A stretch of 64,000 bases of DNA from Eumeta japonica (GCA_005406025.1 BGZK01000868.1:62001-126000); one strand, 5' to 3'. Numbered from the stretch's first letter, positions 53,221 to 64,000 are shown. The notes: generated from the letters alone by a model not told the origin. Numbers and translations: made by a program.

Positions 53221-55200
53221 ATCTCCCTAAATCATACTTTCCAGATAGAATTGTAATCTTCCAATCTTTAAATTGTTTCCAATGATAATTACTTTTAAAA
53301 TATATAATCATACGTTAATTCACCAAATAAAGGTCTATTTTAATGTTTACAACATAAGAGACCAACAGTTCACGTATCAACACCAAATTCGCCCAGATAT
53401 AAATTGTGGGCTTTATCATAATATGGCTGTCTGATATAAATACACATGCATGATAAAATATTATTTGTTCTAACGTAATCATTGTTTTTTCCATCGTAAT
53501 CTGATGTGATAATATTATCAGCTATTTTTTAAGGTTGATATTATGAAATATGTTAAAAGATAACTTGAGAGTATTAAAATCCAAACTAACAGGTTCAAAG
53601 TCCATAGTCCACATGGCATTAAGAGAATTCGCACCTCAATTATCTTATCTAAATCCAATATTCTTGTACTTATCGTATAGGCAATTTAAGACTCTTTAGA
53701 AAAAGCTACTTAATATTCTAAATAGGATTTTCGTTTAAATAGTGAAAATAAAAATGTTTGATTTGACTTTAAACACAAAAACATTCATTTTTGTATCTAC
53801 GGACGACTAACTGATTTTTTTTAAGGTTTAATAATTTTAGAAAGATACTATTTTTTTCTAATTCTGGAACATTACACCTGGCATATTCAAATGCGAACGA
53901 GTAAAAATGGTCCCGTCATAAATATGTGATCGGCGCAAATAGGTAGGCATACAAGATGCGCTAGTCGTAAAAAAATTATGTAAGTACATTAATCTTGACT
54001 CGGGCATCAGAACGAGTTCATATACAATATCAATACAAAGAAGTGATTTGCATCATAGATTTACTAACTGATCATTCAAAAATGACATGGTAGTTAGGAT
54101 ATCATTCTGAACTATTCAATTTGGAGACCAGCGAGTGTCGTTTTATGAAATTTGAGAGTAACATTGTGTACAATAGCTGAGAGATCTGATTGAGCAATCA
54201 AATATACTTACAAATCGTAAGTATATTAAAGATTTATTGTGGGTAGTGTCAAATTGGAATCTGCACCCATCTTATCAAAAATAGTATCTTGCATGCAATA
54301 GATATTTCATCATGAAAAGTTGTTTGGGTTGTTTATTACCAAAAATTACCAAAGATTTTGAAACTTTTATCGCTGTCAGTGTTTATCAGTCTTTTGAGGG
54401 TTAATCCAAGTCATATTTCTACAATTTATTCACCCACATGCAAAAGTGTTTACAATAATTAAATCTCGGATATACAGAAAGACACTGAGGTTTTATTTAT
54501 TGATAAAGTAATGGTTTGAAATATCGTGTATGGTATAAGCAAAATTATTGCTATATTGACACCACAAATTACTCAGTTCTGTTACTTAGCTTAGTGAGCT
54601 TAGCTCACCGCGCCTGCGTCGTAAAAGACCCGAGGTCAAGTCCTAATGAACTGCACCGCTGTTGAATGTTTTTCCAACCTAAGAACTGATTGATATATAT
54701 AAGCGCGGGGACTGTTGCCTAAAGACCTTTTTATAGGTCGTGCAGCAGAACCATAATGTAATACGACTACAGGTACGGTTCGCCGCACATAACTTGACCC
54801 ATGCGCAAAACATAAATTTTGGAGAGCAGTCGAAGGCGGGATGAGGTGCGACTTAAAGGGGAAATGCGTATCCAGAGCGACGGATTCCCACCATGCTAAT
54901 ACGCATACGTGTAGTCGCTTCCCTTTCTGCGCAACTTGTATACGATCCCTCGCGGCCATTAGAGTAGTCGCGTAGACAAATTTAATAAATATGTTTAGAG
55001 TTACAACAATTTCCCTATATATTATAATATTATCTTGTTATAAACATTTCTACAAACAAGTGTACCTGCGCGGCGGTAGCCATTTTAGGTCAAGCTATAA
55101 GGGCCGAACTGTAACAGAATGAGTAGACACGTTTCCATTACTAATAAAATTATACGAGTTATCTGAAGAAGATAATAACAAGTACAGCTCATCAGTATAT
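53221..55200. other. intergenic between the LINE and the second thiolase
   Basis: Mostly AT-rich with a GC-richer patch at 54590-54970 that includes a SINE-like head. No gene recognised; a 107-codon minus-strand open stretch at 54636-54959 lies in this repeat-like patch. Confidence 0.45.
54580..54690 (+). repeat. possible tRNA-derived SINE head
   Basis: CTTAGCTTAGTGAG (A-box-like, about 54585-54598) and CGAGGTCAAGTCC (B-box-like, 54631-54643) with plausible spacing. The rest of the element cannot be delimited. Confidence 0.42.
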
Positions 55201-55937
55201 GTAAATGTACATCTCTCAAAAATGTGATTCAAAGGAACGTTTAACGCCTAAACGATTCTACTTAATTTTTTTTTTAAACCAAGCTTTGTGCTTACGTAAA
55301 CCTTTACGTATGATTATTACACGAGGTAGTTCAATTTTTTATGAGCGAAATGAAATCAATTCCGACGAAAGAACTAATCTTCAATTAATAAAAATATACA
55401 GGTTTTTTTTAAAAGGCTTTTTAAGTTTAGTTTCTCGGTGTATTTATCTAGTTATGTCTTGCTTCAGTTATCGACATGCACATTACATAAACCAAGACAA
55501 GCATAAACAATGGCAAGGGCTTCTAATCTTTAATAACACATTCAGCAGAAACAACTCTTTGTTGTACATTTTTGGCAATTTGTTGAACGATTATATAATG
55601 ATTTAATATGCTTTAAGTTGAATAATTGAAATCATGTTAAATTTCATTCTTACACTGATGATTTGCATAATCAGCATTGGCAAATTCATATGACAGTCTT
55701 TTACACCGACTTATTCGTTCTTTTATAATAAGCTAGATATATTGCCGATAGAGAGAGAGGGACATTTTCTCAACACGCGGTGAACATTATTGCTACGCTC
55801 AAAAATTTCTTTAAAATCAAACCGGCTTTAGCGATAATACAACGGCGTATATCGCTCATAAACGATACGAGCGATAAAGCCGGTCAGTGATAGCCCGCCC
55901 GAGGAGTTGCACGTGCCGATTGTTTAGACTTTTAAAA
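55201..55937. other. upstream region of the second thiolase gene
   Basis: Holds a 133-codon open stretch (55205-55606) without recognisable domain, then an inverted repeat at 55821-55884 (ACCGGCTTTAGCGAT and its inverse) and a GC-rich patch CCCGCCCGAGGAGTTGCACG just before exon 1. The last 100 bp probably contain the promoter. Confidence 0.45.
55821..55884. repeat. interrupted inverted repeat upstream of thiolase 2
   Basis: ACCGGCTTTA at 55821-55830 and TAAAGCCGGT at 55875-55884 are exact inverses, with GCGAT/GCGAT-type extensions and ATCGCTC/GAGCGAT pairs inside. It is 54 bp before the start codon. It could be a dyad binding site or repeat remnant. Confidence 0.6.
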
Positions 55938-58900
55938 ATGTCCGTGGCTGCTAGAAAAGGTTAGATTATGTTAGTCTTATTTTTAAATATTTGTTCATAA
56001 AAATGAGATATTAAATAAATAAATTGCGTAATTAAATTTACTTAATATTTTCATTTTTGTTTACACTGCGATAGGAATTTTACCTACCTATACATTGTAT
56101 TTAACATTATACCGTTTAGCTAGTTAATTATTATTCATTTTATACGGACGCGTACGCAACGATTTGTTATTTATGATAATTTGGTTGTAACGTGAATCGA
56201 CATAAGTAAATATGACTACATATTTACTTAAGTCGATTCACAGTATTAATACAAATTAGTGTATTTGTATAATTTTTTACAAGAACTAAAATATAGACGA
56301 TTCGGGCACTATAATTTTGTTATTCGTTAAACACCAAATTAATCTACGTCATCTTGTTTTTGTGTCAAAGTAGCGCTCATTAGAAAGCTAATCGGTTTTC
56401 ATAAAACGTAATTTGAAATTTGACCCACCTTAAATATCTTCTAGTTATGGGTCAAAATGACACCGGTAAATAGATTCCAAACAGATTATATTTTTTAAGT
56501 AATTGTTTAATCCTTCGTATTTTTACTCTAGGAAACATATTACATATTTCTGTTTAAGCGACATCTATTGGAATGTAGCAAAAATCCCATCCTTCGTCTT
56601 AGGATAACAGGGTTGCTATTCTCCACTGTTGGAGGATATCTATACAGGGATTATTGTTTAAAATATATATGCGTTTAAAAAATAATCTCCTGTTCATTTT
56701 TAATAATTAACAATCCGTCAAATATAAAAAAACATGGAAAATATTTCCAATTTAGCAGATACTTAAAAGTTACACAGAATTTTTGCAATATTTAATTGCT
56801 CATGAGCGCATCATAATACAATCGCACAATTTACCACCACAAAGCGTGGTATGACACCTGCTAACCGCAAAGTACAGTACAACGCACGAAACTTTGCTGC
56901 TCTTTATTGGCTGCGCAAGAATTACGCTCCCCGACCCCTCCTTCTTCACCGCCGTGTTCCTGTTTTACGCCATTGCGACGCTTTCGTGACGAACTTCACA
57001 GCGGCAGAGTTTCGTGCGTTGTACTGTACATACACTAACGCTTCACTAGCATCAATTGTACCAGTGCAAGCTAATCAAAGAGGAAGATATCAATGTGTCG
57101 ATGTGTTACATACTGTCTATATAATTTTATACCGCGATGCCTATGTTTTATAACTACATATTGTGTCATCTTGATGAAAGTTTCAACGTATTTTGGAAAT
57201 AATGGCGTATATTTAGCTACATAATAAAGATTTTTGTTAAATAGATATCAATGGCACCTTCAATATTAAATGAATAATATATTTTATTTATGAGTATTGT
57301 AAAATGCAACACCTCAGACGTTTCAAATCGGTCATGTCATCGTGACACTTGTTACACCCGTATCAATACGTATATGTTTGGATGTCTGTATAGCGATATG
57401 GACCTCATCCTTTCATTCCTATTATTCATTCTCTGGATGGTAGTCATCAAATCACATCCGACCAGTCCCGAACAAAGGACCAAAAGTTAAGAATCCCTCT
57501 AATTACCCAGAGCAGTTTGTCAGAAATAGGCGACAGTTAGTTTTAGTAATGCAGCTTTTTGAACATGAACACCTACGCCCATAGAGTTTGTCAAACCAAA
57601 AGAAAACCTTGCAAGAAAACGAAAACCATTATCCACCCAAAAAACCATTATCCACTTTACTTGGCGGATTTTCAGATTTGCCGCCAGTAGAATAGATTTT
57701 GCCGCCCCTACTGACCTCTACAATTTGATACCCTAGATCAAAACTACATAAATTATTTTTTTATCAATGCAATTATAGCTTTATGATTTGTGCTTCATGA
57801 TCTTCCTAATTACACCACCTTTTTTCCTTAATTAATATGATTGTGAACTAAAAAAAACAATGTGTCAATTCCTAGATTATGTTTACAATCCGTCGATTTA
57901 GGTTGGATTGCATAAAAAATAGTTATTGGGTATATTTCTGAACTGATAAAAGTTTAATCGTGTATTACTAATAAAGCAGGGTAAGTTATGCCTTAATACA
58001 CAATAATGTACGTTCGATAAATGGAATTAAATATTTTTTATTCTGCTTACTCACAGCTTAAAAACAACACTTGCAATTATCTGATAGCAATCCGGCTGCT
58101 GATGAGGATGAAATTCACTTATAACACTACATGTTGAATTGTTTGTGTGGACCTAAGAACATTTAAGTATATGTGAATCTTCTCAATTTTTGTAAACATA
58201 ACAAAAATTTTGACCCCAAATTTGCCGCCCTGAGCTCCAGCCTATTCAGCTTGCTGGTAAACGCGCCACTGGGTAATGATATCGTTATAATGAAAATGTC
58301 CTCACGGGTGTAACTATATTCTAATAAAAATGTCCTCGCGGGTGTCATGATATCGTTATAATGAAAATGTCCTCGTAGATGTCATGATATCACACTAATG
58401 AAAATGTCCTCGCGGGTGTCATGATATCACACTAATGAAAATGTCCTTGCGGGTGTCATGATATCACACTAATGAAAATGTCCTTGCGGGTGTCATGATA
58501 TCACACTAATGAAAATGTCCTCGCGGGTGTAACGATATTCTAATGAAAATGTCCTCGCGGTTGTCATGATATCACACTAATGAAAATGTCCTCGCGGTTG
58601 TCATGATATCACACTAATGAAAATGTTCTCGCGGGTGTAACGATATTCTAATGAAAATGTCCTCGCGGGTGTCATGATATCACACTAATGAAAATGTCCT
58701 TGCGGTGTCATGATATCACACTAATGAAAATGTCCTTGCGGGTGTCATGATATCACACTAATGAAAATGTCCTCGCGGGTGTAACGATATTCTAATGAAA
58801 ATGTCCTCGCGGTTGTCATGATATCACACTAATGAAAATGTCCTCGCGGTTGTCATGATATCACACTAATGAAAATGTTCTCGCGGGTGTAACGATATTC

Positions 58901-61900
58901 TAATGAAAATGTCCTCGCGGGTGTCATGATATCACACTAATGAAAATGTCCTCGCGGGTGGAACGATATTCTAATGAAAATGTCCTCGCGGGTGTCATGA
59001 TAACACACTAATGAAAATGTCCTTGCGGGTGTCATGATATCACACTAATGAAAATGTCCTCGCGGGTGTAACGATATTCTAATGAAAATGTCCTCGCGGT
59101 TGTCATGATATCACACTAATGAAAATGTCCTCGCGGGTGTCATGATATCACACTAATGAAAATGTTCTCGCGGGTGTAACGATATTCTAATGAAAATGTC
59201 CTCGCGGGTGTCATGATATCACACTAATGAAAATGTCCTCGCGGGTGGAACGATATTCTAATGAAAATGTCCTCGCGGGTGTCATGATAACACACTAATG
59301 AAAATGTCCTTGCGGGTGTCATGATATCACACTAATGAAAATGTCCTCGCGGTTGTCATGATATCACACTAATGAAAATGTTCTCGCGGGTGTAACGATA
59401 TTCTAATGAAAATGTCCTCGCGGGTGTCATGATATCACACTAATGAAAATGTCCTCGCGGGTGTAACGATATTCTAATGAAAATGTCCTCGCGGGTGTCA
59501 TGATAACACACTAATGAAAATGTCCTTGCGGGTGTCATGATATCACACTAATGAAAATGTCCTCGCGGGTGTAACGATATTCTAATGAAAATGTCCTCGC
59601 GGTTGTCATGATATCACACTAATGAAAATGTCCTCGCGGTTGTCATGATATCACACTAATGAAAATGTTCTCGCGGGTGTAACGATATTCTAATGAAAAT
59701 GTCCTTGCGGGTGTCATGATATCACACTAATGAAAATGTCCTCGCGGGTGTAACGATATTCTAATGAAAATGTCCTCGCGGTTGTCATGATATCACACTA
59801 ATGAAAATGTCCTCGCGGGTGTAACGATATTCTAATGAAAATGTCCTCGCGGTTGTCATGATATCACACTAATGAAAATGTCCTCGCGGTTGTCATGATA
59901 TCACACTAATGAAAATGTTCTCGCGGGTGTAACGATATTCTAATGAAAATGTCCTCGCGGGTGTCATTATATCACACTAATGAAAATATCCTCGCGGATG
60001 TCATGATATCACACTAATGAAAATGTCCTCGCGGTTGTCATGATATCACACTAATGAAAATGTCCTCGCAGCTGTGTTCATAGTGGGCGCCAAGCGCACG
60101 CCGTTCGGGCGCTACGGCGGCGCGCTCAAGGAGCTGCAGCCCGCGGACATGTTCGCGGCCGTCGCCACCGACGTGCTCAAGGCTGCAAACGTTGCTCCCG
60201 AAATCGTCGACACGGTCAACGTCGGCATCGTCAACGCGGTGAGTCCACCGAGCATAGATGGGAGCTTTTCAATAGTTTAAAAATAATTTTCATGGTAAAA
60301 CAGCGGGCGATACTAATCAATGGATCTTTACTGTGGTAATGAATGAAATATATAGAAATAATTATCTTATTTGTATATCTTATACAAAGTTACTACGTTC
60401 ACGTATACCTAGACTATTAATACTGTACAAAAAAAATTGATTGTCTGTAAAGTCGGTTTACGAGCTATAATTTTACGTGATAACGTCATAAGAAAATATT
60501 GATTAAAAAAATGCATAGTTTTATGAATTGAATTGAATTATTATCACTTGCCGCAATTGTTGTTGAAATAAACAATGGAAACCACATTAACTTTTCACTT
60601 CACTTTATAAACAGTTGACTTCACGCGTAGGTTGTTTGCGGACTCTGTCTCTCTCTTCTACTCGGACACATCAGCCGATGGAGTAGAAGAGAGATCGCTC
60701 GTTCCGCGCTCTCGCTCGCACGCTCGGCGCAGGCGGAACGCGACAATGAGTCATGCTATTTCGTGCGTGCAGCCGGCGTTCATCGACTTATAAGATGTTA
60801 TCACGTCAATAAAATATGATCTAATAGCCAAAGGAATCACACAAATAAAGCAATGAAAATTTGCCATTATCCTATTGGTATTCGAAAGAACCAGGCATAA
60901 AGATAAACTTTGTTGTAAAAAATGTTCCTTTGAAATTTCGTTAGCTACTATAGATATGGCAAACAATAAATCTACGTTTTATATAAGAATGCATCGATAT
61001 CCTTACTCAATATAATCCTTGTATTTACACAGTCAGTAATATTCCTCTACAGAACAGGCTCTCCTTTAAAAAGATGCGTAGGCATCCATCCACTATCTAC
61101 ATCTCAATGAATGTCAGAGCTTCACACGTTGAAGATTCTAGTCATCCCTTTGTTTGTCTTGACCATCAAGTAAAGAGACGAATGATGTGTCACGTTCTAC
61201 ATATATGCAATAGAAAACATTCAGTGGTGTATACTTAAAGCCTTCGTACTGGTATATCAAAATGTATTACTGTTCTATACATCATATGCGTACATGGATC
61301 GAATCTGGACGCAGATGAGCGGCGCGTCGGACGGCGCGCTGGCGCCGCGCCACGGCGCGCTCAAGGCGGGCGTGCCGCGCGAGAGGCCGGCGCTCGGCGT
61401 CAACCGGCTGTGCGGCTCCGGCTTCCAGGCGGTCATCAACGGTGCTCAGGTAGGCATCGATCGAGTACATCGATTGAAACTCTGCCGAGTTTGAATTGCC
61501 TGCGAATGATCTAATGCGCGCTGGTTTAACATTCCCCGGCCCCACCTTCTCGCCCGTGCGCCAATTTTACGTCATTGCGACGCTTCCGTGACTATCTTCA
61601 CAGCGGCAGAGTTTCATGTGTCGTACTGTACATTTAGAGATAGCACGATTCTTATTATGTTGTTTATTTATTATATTAAACAACGACCGACTCTCTGAGA
61701 ATTTAACCGAAATATCAAATTAAGTTTTATTTATAATACACGAAGATAGCAGTGAATACCTAAAAACTGAATACAAATGATTTTAGAAACTTCCTGTGAG
61801 ATGGATTTATGAAATTCAATCCCTTCGTATTGAAATATTAAAGACAAACTTTCAAAATGAAAGCCACACTATAAAAATATGTGGATTAAATGTTTTTGAC

Positions 61901-63901
61901 ATAAACTACGAACAACTCATTTTAATTGTTGTGACATACATTTAAGATCGGTGTATTTAATATACTCCTACTTTGTAAAAAAATACCGCTTGGTATACGC
62001 CCATTGCGGACCGGTTATATAAATGTACGTATACAGTTACGGGTGAATCGAGACAAGCTCTAACTTCAAAAAATCAATCATTTTTTTTGCGATTGAAAAA
62101 AGAAAACGTACGTTTTTTATGTAAATGGAAATATAGTATTCTATTGTATGAGGTGTTAATTTGCGGAAATCCATAATAGACGCTTGCCTGCAACATGCAT
62201 TGACATGCAGCATGCAACCCACCGCTGACCCTCGAATCTGTCCCTCTATTACGAATCTCTATCCAAAGAATTGAATATTGATTCGAGAGGATTGACAGAT
62301 ATCGAACACCTAAGCAAGTGTTAATAGTATAATTATTTTAGTCCATAGCGTAAGTGACTGGTAGAGTGACTGTTTGCATTTTCCTGAGGATGTACCTGGT
62401 TGGCATGAAACGTTAGTAGAAATTAAAATTACAACAATTAAAGGACTAAGATAATTATAAAATAAACACTCGCGATATCTGTCAATCCTCTCGAATCAAT
62501 ATTCAATCATTTGGATAGAGATTCGTAGTGGAGAGGCAGATTCGAGGGTCAGCGGTGGGTTGCATGCTGCATGTTAATGCATGTTGCAGGCAAGCGTCTG
62601 AAAATATGATGAATATGTCTATTATATAGGTTAAATAAAGTATCCGAATTTCAAATTTCGTATTTTTTTCTTTCGTATTTTTATTTTTTTCTTAAGAAAA
62701 AAAAGACGAAAAACACAATTGAAGTGAGATTTCTCACTCTTATTTAAAAAACCTTAACATAACGTTTCATTGATTCTTTTGTTCCCCGCACTTATGAAGT
62801 TGATACTCTCCAAACCAATCTCCTTACACACTTGTGACCGCTTGCAGGACATCATATCCGGCGCTGCTAATATTTCCCTGACAGGGGGCACCGAAAACAT
62901 GTCGGCCGTGCCCTACTTAGTGAGGAACGTCAGATTCGGCACCGCTCTGGGGTCGAGCATAGAGTTCGAAGATGCCCTGACGAAAGGCAGCCTTGACACG
63001 TACTGCAACTTCACCATGCCGCAGACCGCTGAAAACCTGGCCGAAAAGTACAAACTGACGAGGGAGGAAGTGGACACGTTTGCTTACGAGTCGCAACAGA
63101 AGTGGAAAGCCGGTCGGTAGGATAGTCTAGTGCGCCAAGCTCTCCTAATCGACCTGAATTTTAGAATTCGATACCGGTCAGAGACAATACGGTTGTGTAT
63201 TTTGGGCTTTATTGTTCATATCTTTGTATTTCTGTTGCGCTAACGGAATAAAACCACGCCATAATTTTAATAATTCGGAATAAATTTCACATTGATTGCG
63301 TCGATGTTGACGAAAATTACGACTCATGATTCATTTTACTCTTATTAAATGAAAAGGGAATTGAGAAAATAAAGAATTCTATATAGCTACATTGACATAG
63401 AATGAATTTCTTCTAAGTTTTTAATAAATTATCTAATATTTTAATTTCTTAACTTAATGTAGTAGTTCTAGAGAACCTGACTATAAATACATATTAAATA
63501 CCTTTTTACATGAAAATAAATTACGTTTAAATGTTACCAAAAATTTAAAAACTTTTGAAAATTTCTGTTCTTTTGAATAAGAAGACCAAATGACAATAAC
63601 GCGAGTCCCGAACTCAATGACGATTCCTTTCTTAATATTTTTTGTGTATTTTGCGTAGTACCTTTATTGCTTTCCTAATACTTGCATATCGTCATCAGCC
63701 TAAGTTTTTACGTCGGTTGTTCTAGCCCATGACAGCGGCCATTTCGAAGCGGAACTGACCCCGTTGACCGTACGCGTACGCAAGCAGGAAGTGACGGTGC
63801 AGCGCGACGAGCACCCACGTCCGGACACCACCCGAGAGGCTCTGGCGCAACTTCCCGTATTGTTTAGGAAAGGTGGAGTGGTCACTGCCGGTAATTCTTC
63901 G
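55938..63901 (+). CDS. ACAA2: second 3-ketoacyl-CoA thiolase (ACAA2 paralogue), 5' part, runs off the window
   Basis: Exons: 55938-55959, 60072-60238, 61315-61449, 62848-63112, 63726-63901; 255 codons so far, the C-terminal third lies beyond 64000. '[16 protein letters not shown]', nucleophile Cys96 in '[16 protein letters not shown]', 'GGTENMSAVPYLVRNVRFG', 'TFAYESQQKWKA', 'HDSGHFEAEL' show the ACAA2 type and enzyme role as for the neighbour. Exon 2 is 167 nt in both genes and exon 5 here (176 nt) equals exon 6 there; the 265-nt exon 4 equals exons 4+5 (193+72), so one intron is absent here. Exons 2 and 3 are strongly GC-rich, unlike thiolase 1. The exon 4 donor GTCGGT is weak but demanded by phase. 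Exon 2's acceptor is made by the last unit of a minisatellite. Exon 1 (MSVAARK) was assigned by phase and position. All catalytic residues visible so far are intact. Confidence 0.92.
56192..56241. repeat. 23-bp hairpin, 4-nt loop
   Basis: GTGAATCGACATAAGTAAAT plus ATG at 56192-56214 pairs with 56219-56241, one mismatch; loop ACTA. Intronic palindrome in thiolase 2. Confidence 0.87.
56872..57029. mobile_element. 158-bp MITE with ~26-bp terminal inverted repeats
   Basis: Left end GTACAGTACAACGCACGAAA then CTTTGC; right end the inverse, GCAGAGTTTCGTGCGTTGTA then CTGTAC. Related copies at 53085-53215 (inverted) and 61465-61631. Non-coding although a 100-codon frame runs through it by chance. Target duplication unclear. 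Confidence 0.88.
58274..60063 (+). repeat. 34/37-bp minisatellite array ending at the thiolase-2 exon 2 acceptor
   Basis: About fifty tandem units of two types: a 37-mer (TCATGATATCACACTA then ATGAAAATGTCCTCGCGGGTG) and a 34-mer (TAACGATATTCTA followed by the same core). Order of types repeats in blocks of roughly 250 bp, e.g. from about 58530, 58780, 59580 and 59830, so recent segmental expansion occurred. Every unit has CACTAAT or TCTAAT, which resembles a branch-point, followed by TGTCCTCGCGG. In the final unit the last part reads TGTCCTCGCAG and is the splice acceptor of exon 2. Confidence 0.96.
60519..60747 (+). repeat. ~220-bp dispersed repeat, copy 2
   Basis: Same element and orientation as 49805-50024: TTTTATGAATTG, TTATCACTTGCCGCAATTGT, AAATAAACAATGGAAACCAC (AATAAA at 60567-60572), CACTTTATAAACAGT, GCCGATGGAG and CGGAACGCGACAAT. 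It lies in intron 2 of thiolase 2 in sense, so its AATAAA is inside the gene. Confidence 0.88.
61465..61631. mobile_element. MITE copy in thiolase-2 intron 3
   Basis: Begins 15 bp after the exon 3 donor with GTACATCGATTGAAACTCTG, a decayed left terminal repeat, and ends CAGCGGCAGAGTTTCATGTG then TCGTACTGTAC. Inside it matches the family members at 53085 and 56872. Confidence 0.75.
62179..62599. mobile_element. foldback element, ~126-bp inverted arms, in thiolase-2 intron 3
   Basis: Left arm 62179-62304 (starts GACGCTTGCCTGCAACATGC) and right arm 62473-62599 are near-perfect inverses, with about ten differences. Inside, TATAATTATTTTAGTCC (62328-62344) again pairs with 62443-62459, one mismatch, so the stem continues. 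The loop holds 'CCTGAGGATGTACCTGG...GAAACG' wording common near ends of insect retroelements. It would make a very long RNA hairpin in the pre-mRNA. Confidence 0.9.
63113..63725. other. thiolase-2 intron 4
   Basis: AT-rich intron, nothing recognised. Acceptor GGTTGTTCTAG before 63726. Confidence 0.6.
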
Positions 63902-64000
63902 GTAAATATTTATAACAGTTTTCAGAAACATGTAATGAAGAAGTTCATTCTAATTGCAAAAAATGCCAATTACTGCGCAAAAATTAATATGCATAATGTG
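63902..64000. other. start of thiolase-2 intron 5, cut by the window edge
   Basis: Begins with donor GTAAAT; the next exon, expected to encode the 'SDGAGA' and 'GIGPVPA' part, lies outside the window. Confidence 0.7.

Larger units (their letters stand above)
55960..58273. other. thiolase-2 intron 1, part before the minisatellite
   Basis: AT-rich; contains a hairpin (56192-56241) and a MITE (56872-57029). The rest is unrecognised. Confidence 0.5.

Noticed and set aside
54636..54959. 107-codon minus-strand open frame
   Set aside because: Lies in a GC-richer, repeat-like patch with a SINE-type head; composition looks random and no family fits.
55205..55606. 133-codon plus-strand open frame upstream of thiolase 2
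   Set aside because: No recognised domain, AT-rich codon use like surrounding non-coding DNA, no splice or promoter context. Treated as chance.
56851..57153. 100-codon plus-strand open frame
   Set aside because: Passes through a MITE from terminal repeat to terminal repeat, so the frame is a by-product of the element.
58274..60063. CRISPR-like array
   Set aside because: Repeats are contiguous with no unique spacers, in a eukaryotic intron; it is a minisatellite.
61282..61545. 87-codon minus-strand frame
   Set aside because: Antisense shadow of the GC-rich thiolase-2 exon 3.

Overview
This is an AT-rich, intron-bearing nuclear window from an insect, most likely a moth or butterfly. The host genes are split by GT-AG introns. 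The repeats point to Lepidoptera: a Helitron whose 3' hairpin is CCGAGCaaaGCTCGG followed by a CTAG terminus, the 'GCGTTRCCGGCC' dispersed repeat, RTE-like LINE tails, tRNA-derived SINEs, piggyBac, P/THAP and mariner fossils. The lineage is inferred from repeat style and protein similarity recalled from memory; no search was run.

Layout. 1-10 kb is a transposon graveyard: a hAT element (1690-5600) with intact 8-bp target duplications and a LINE nested in its transposase, then a frameshifted P-element/THAP9-type transposase (5.77-7.6 kb), a long hairpin, and an AT-rich block bounded by inverted repeats. 10.1-23.3 kb (+) is CNOT11, nine coding exons, a CCR4-NOT deadenylase-complex subunit; its introns carry LINE, pogo-MITE, mariner, SINE and Tc1/mariner relics. 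23.7-31.6 kb is again repeats: an RTE tail, a Ty3/gypsy integrase relic, a 2-kb satellite with a ~47-bp unit, a broken piggyBac and a short Helitron inside a TA/TG microsatellite.

34.0-35.9 kb (-) holds three intronless genes packed head to tail: METTL23, SLIRP and ACBD6. The gaps are 3 and 25 bp, with one poly(A) signal seen only after the last. This looks like a natural tricistronic unit and is the most interesting host feature here.

39.2-49.2 kb (+) is a complete nine-exon mitochondrial 3-ketoacyl-CoA thiolase (ACAA2 type, 396 codons), with a full-length dead mariner and a Helitron in intron 2. A second tandem ACAA2-type paralogue starts at 55.9 kb and runs off the right edge. It has the same intron positions except one lost intron, and much more GC-rich exons. 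Its first intron contains a ~1.8-kb, 34/37-bp minisatellite that runs right up to exon 2, and the last unit itself forms the splice acceptor. Between the two thiolases lies a degraded LINE (endonuclease plus reverse transcriptase, minus strand).

Functional theme: mRNA turnover (CNOT11), protein methylation (METTL23), mitochondrial RNA metabolism (SLIRP), acyl-CoA handling (ACBD6) and mitochondrial beta-oxidation (two ACAA2 genes). Only the SLIRP/ACBD6/ACAA2 link to mitochondria and acyl-CoA is suggestive of shared function. No tRNA gene, rRNA gene or CRISPR array was seen.
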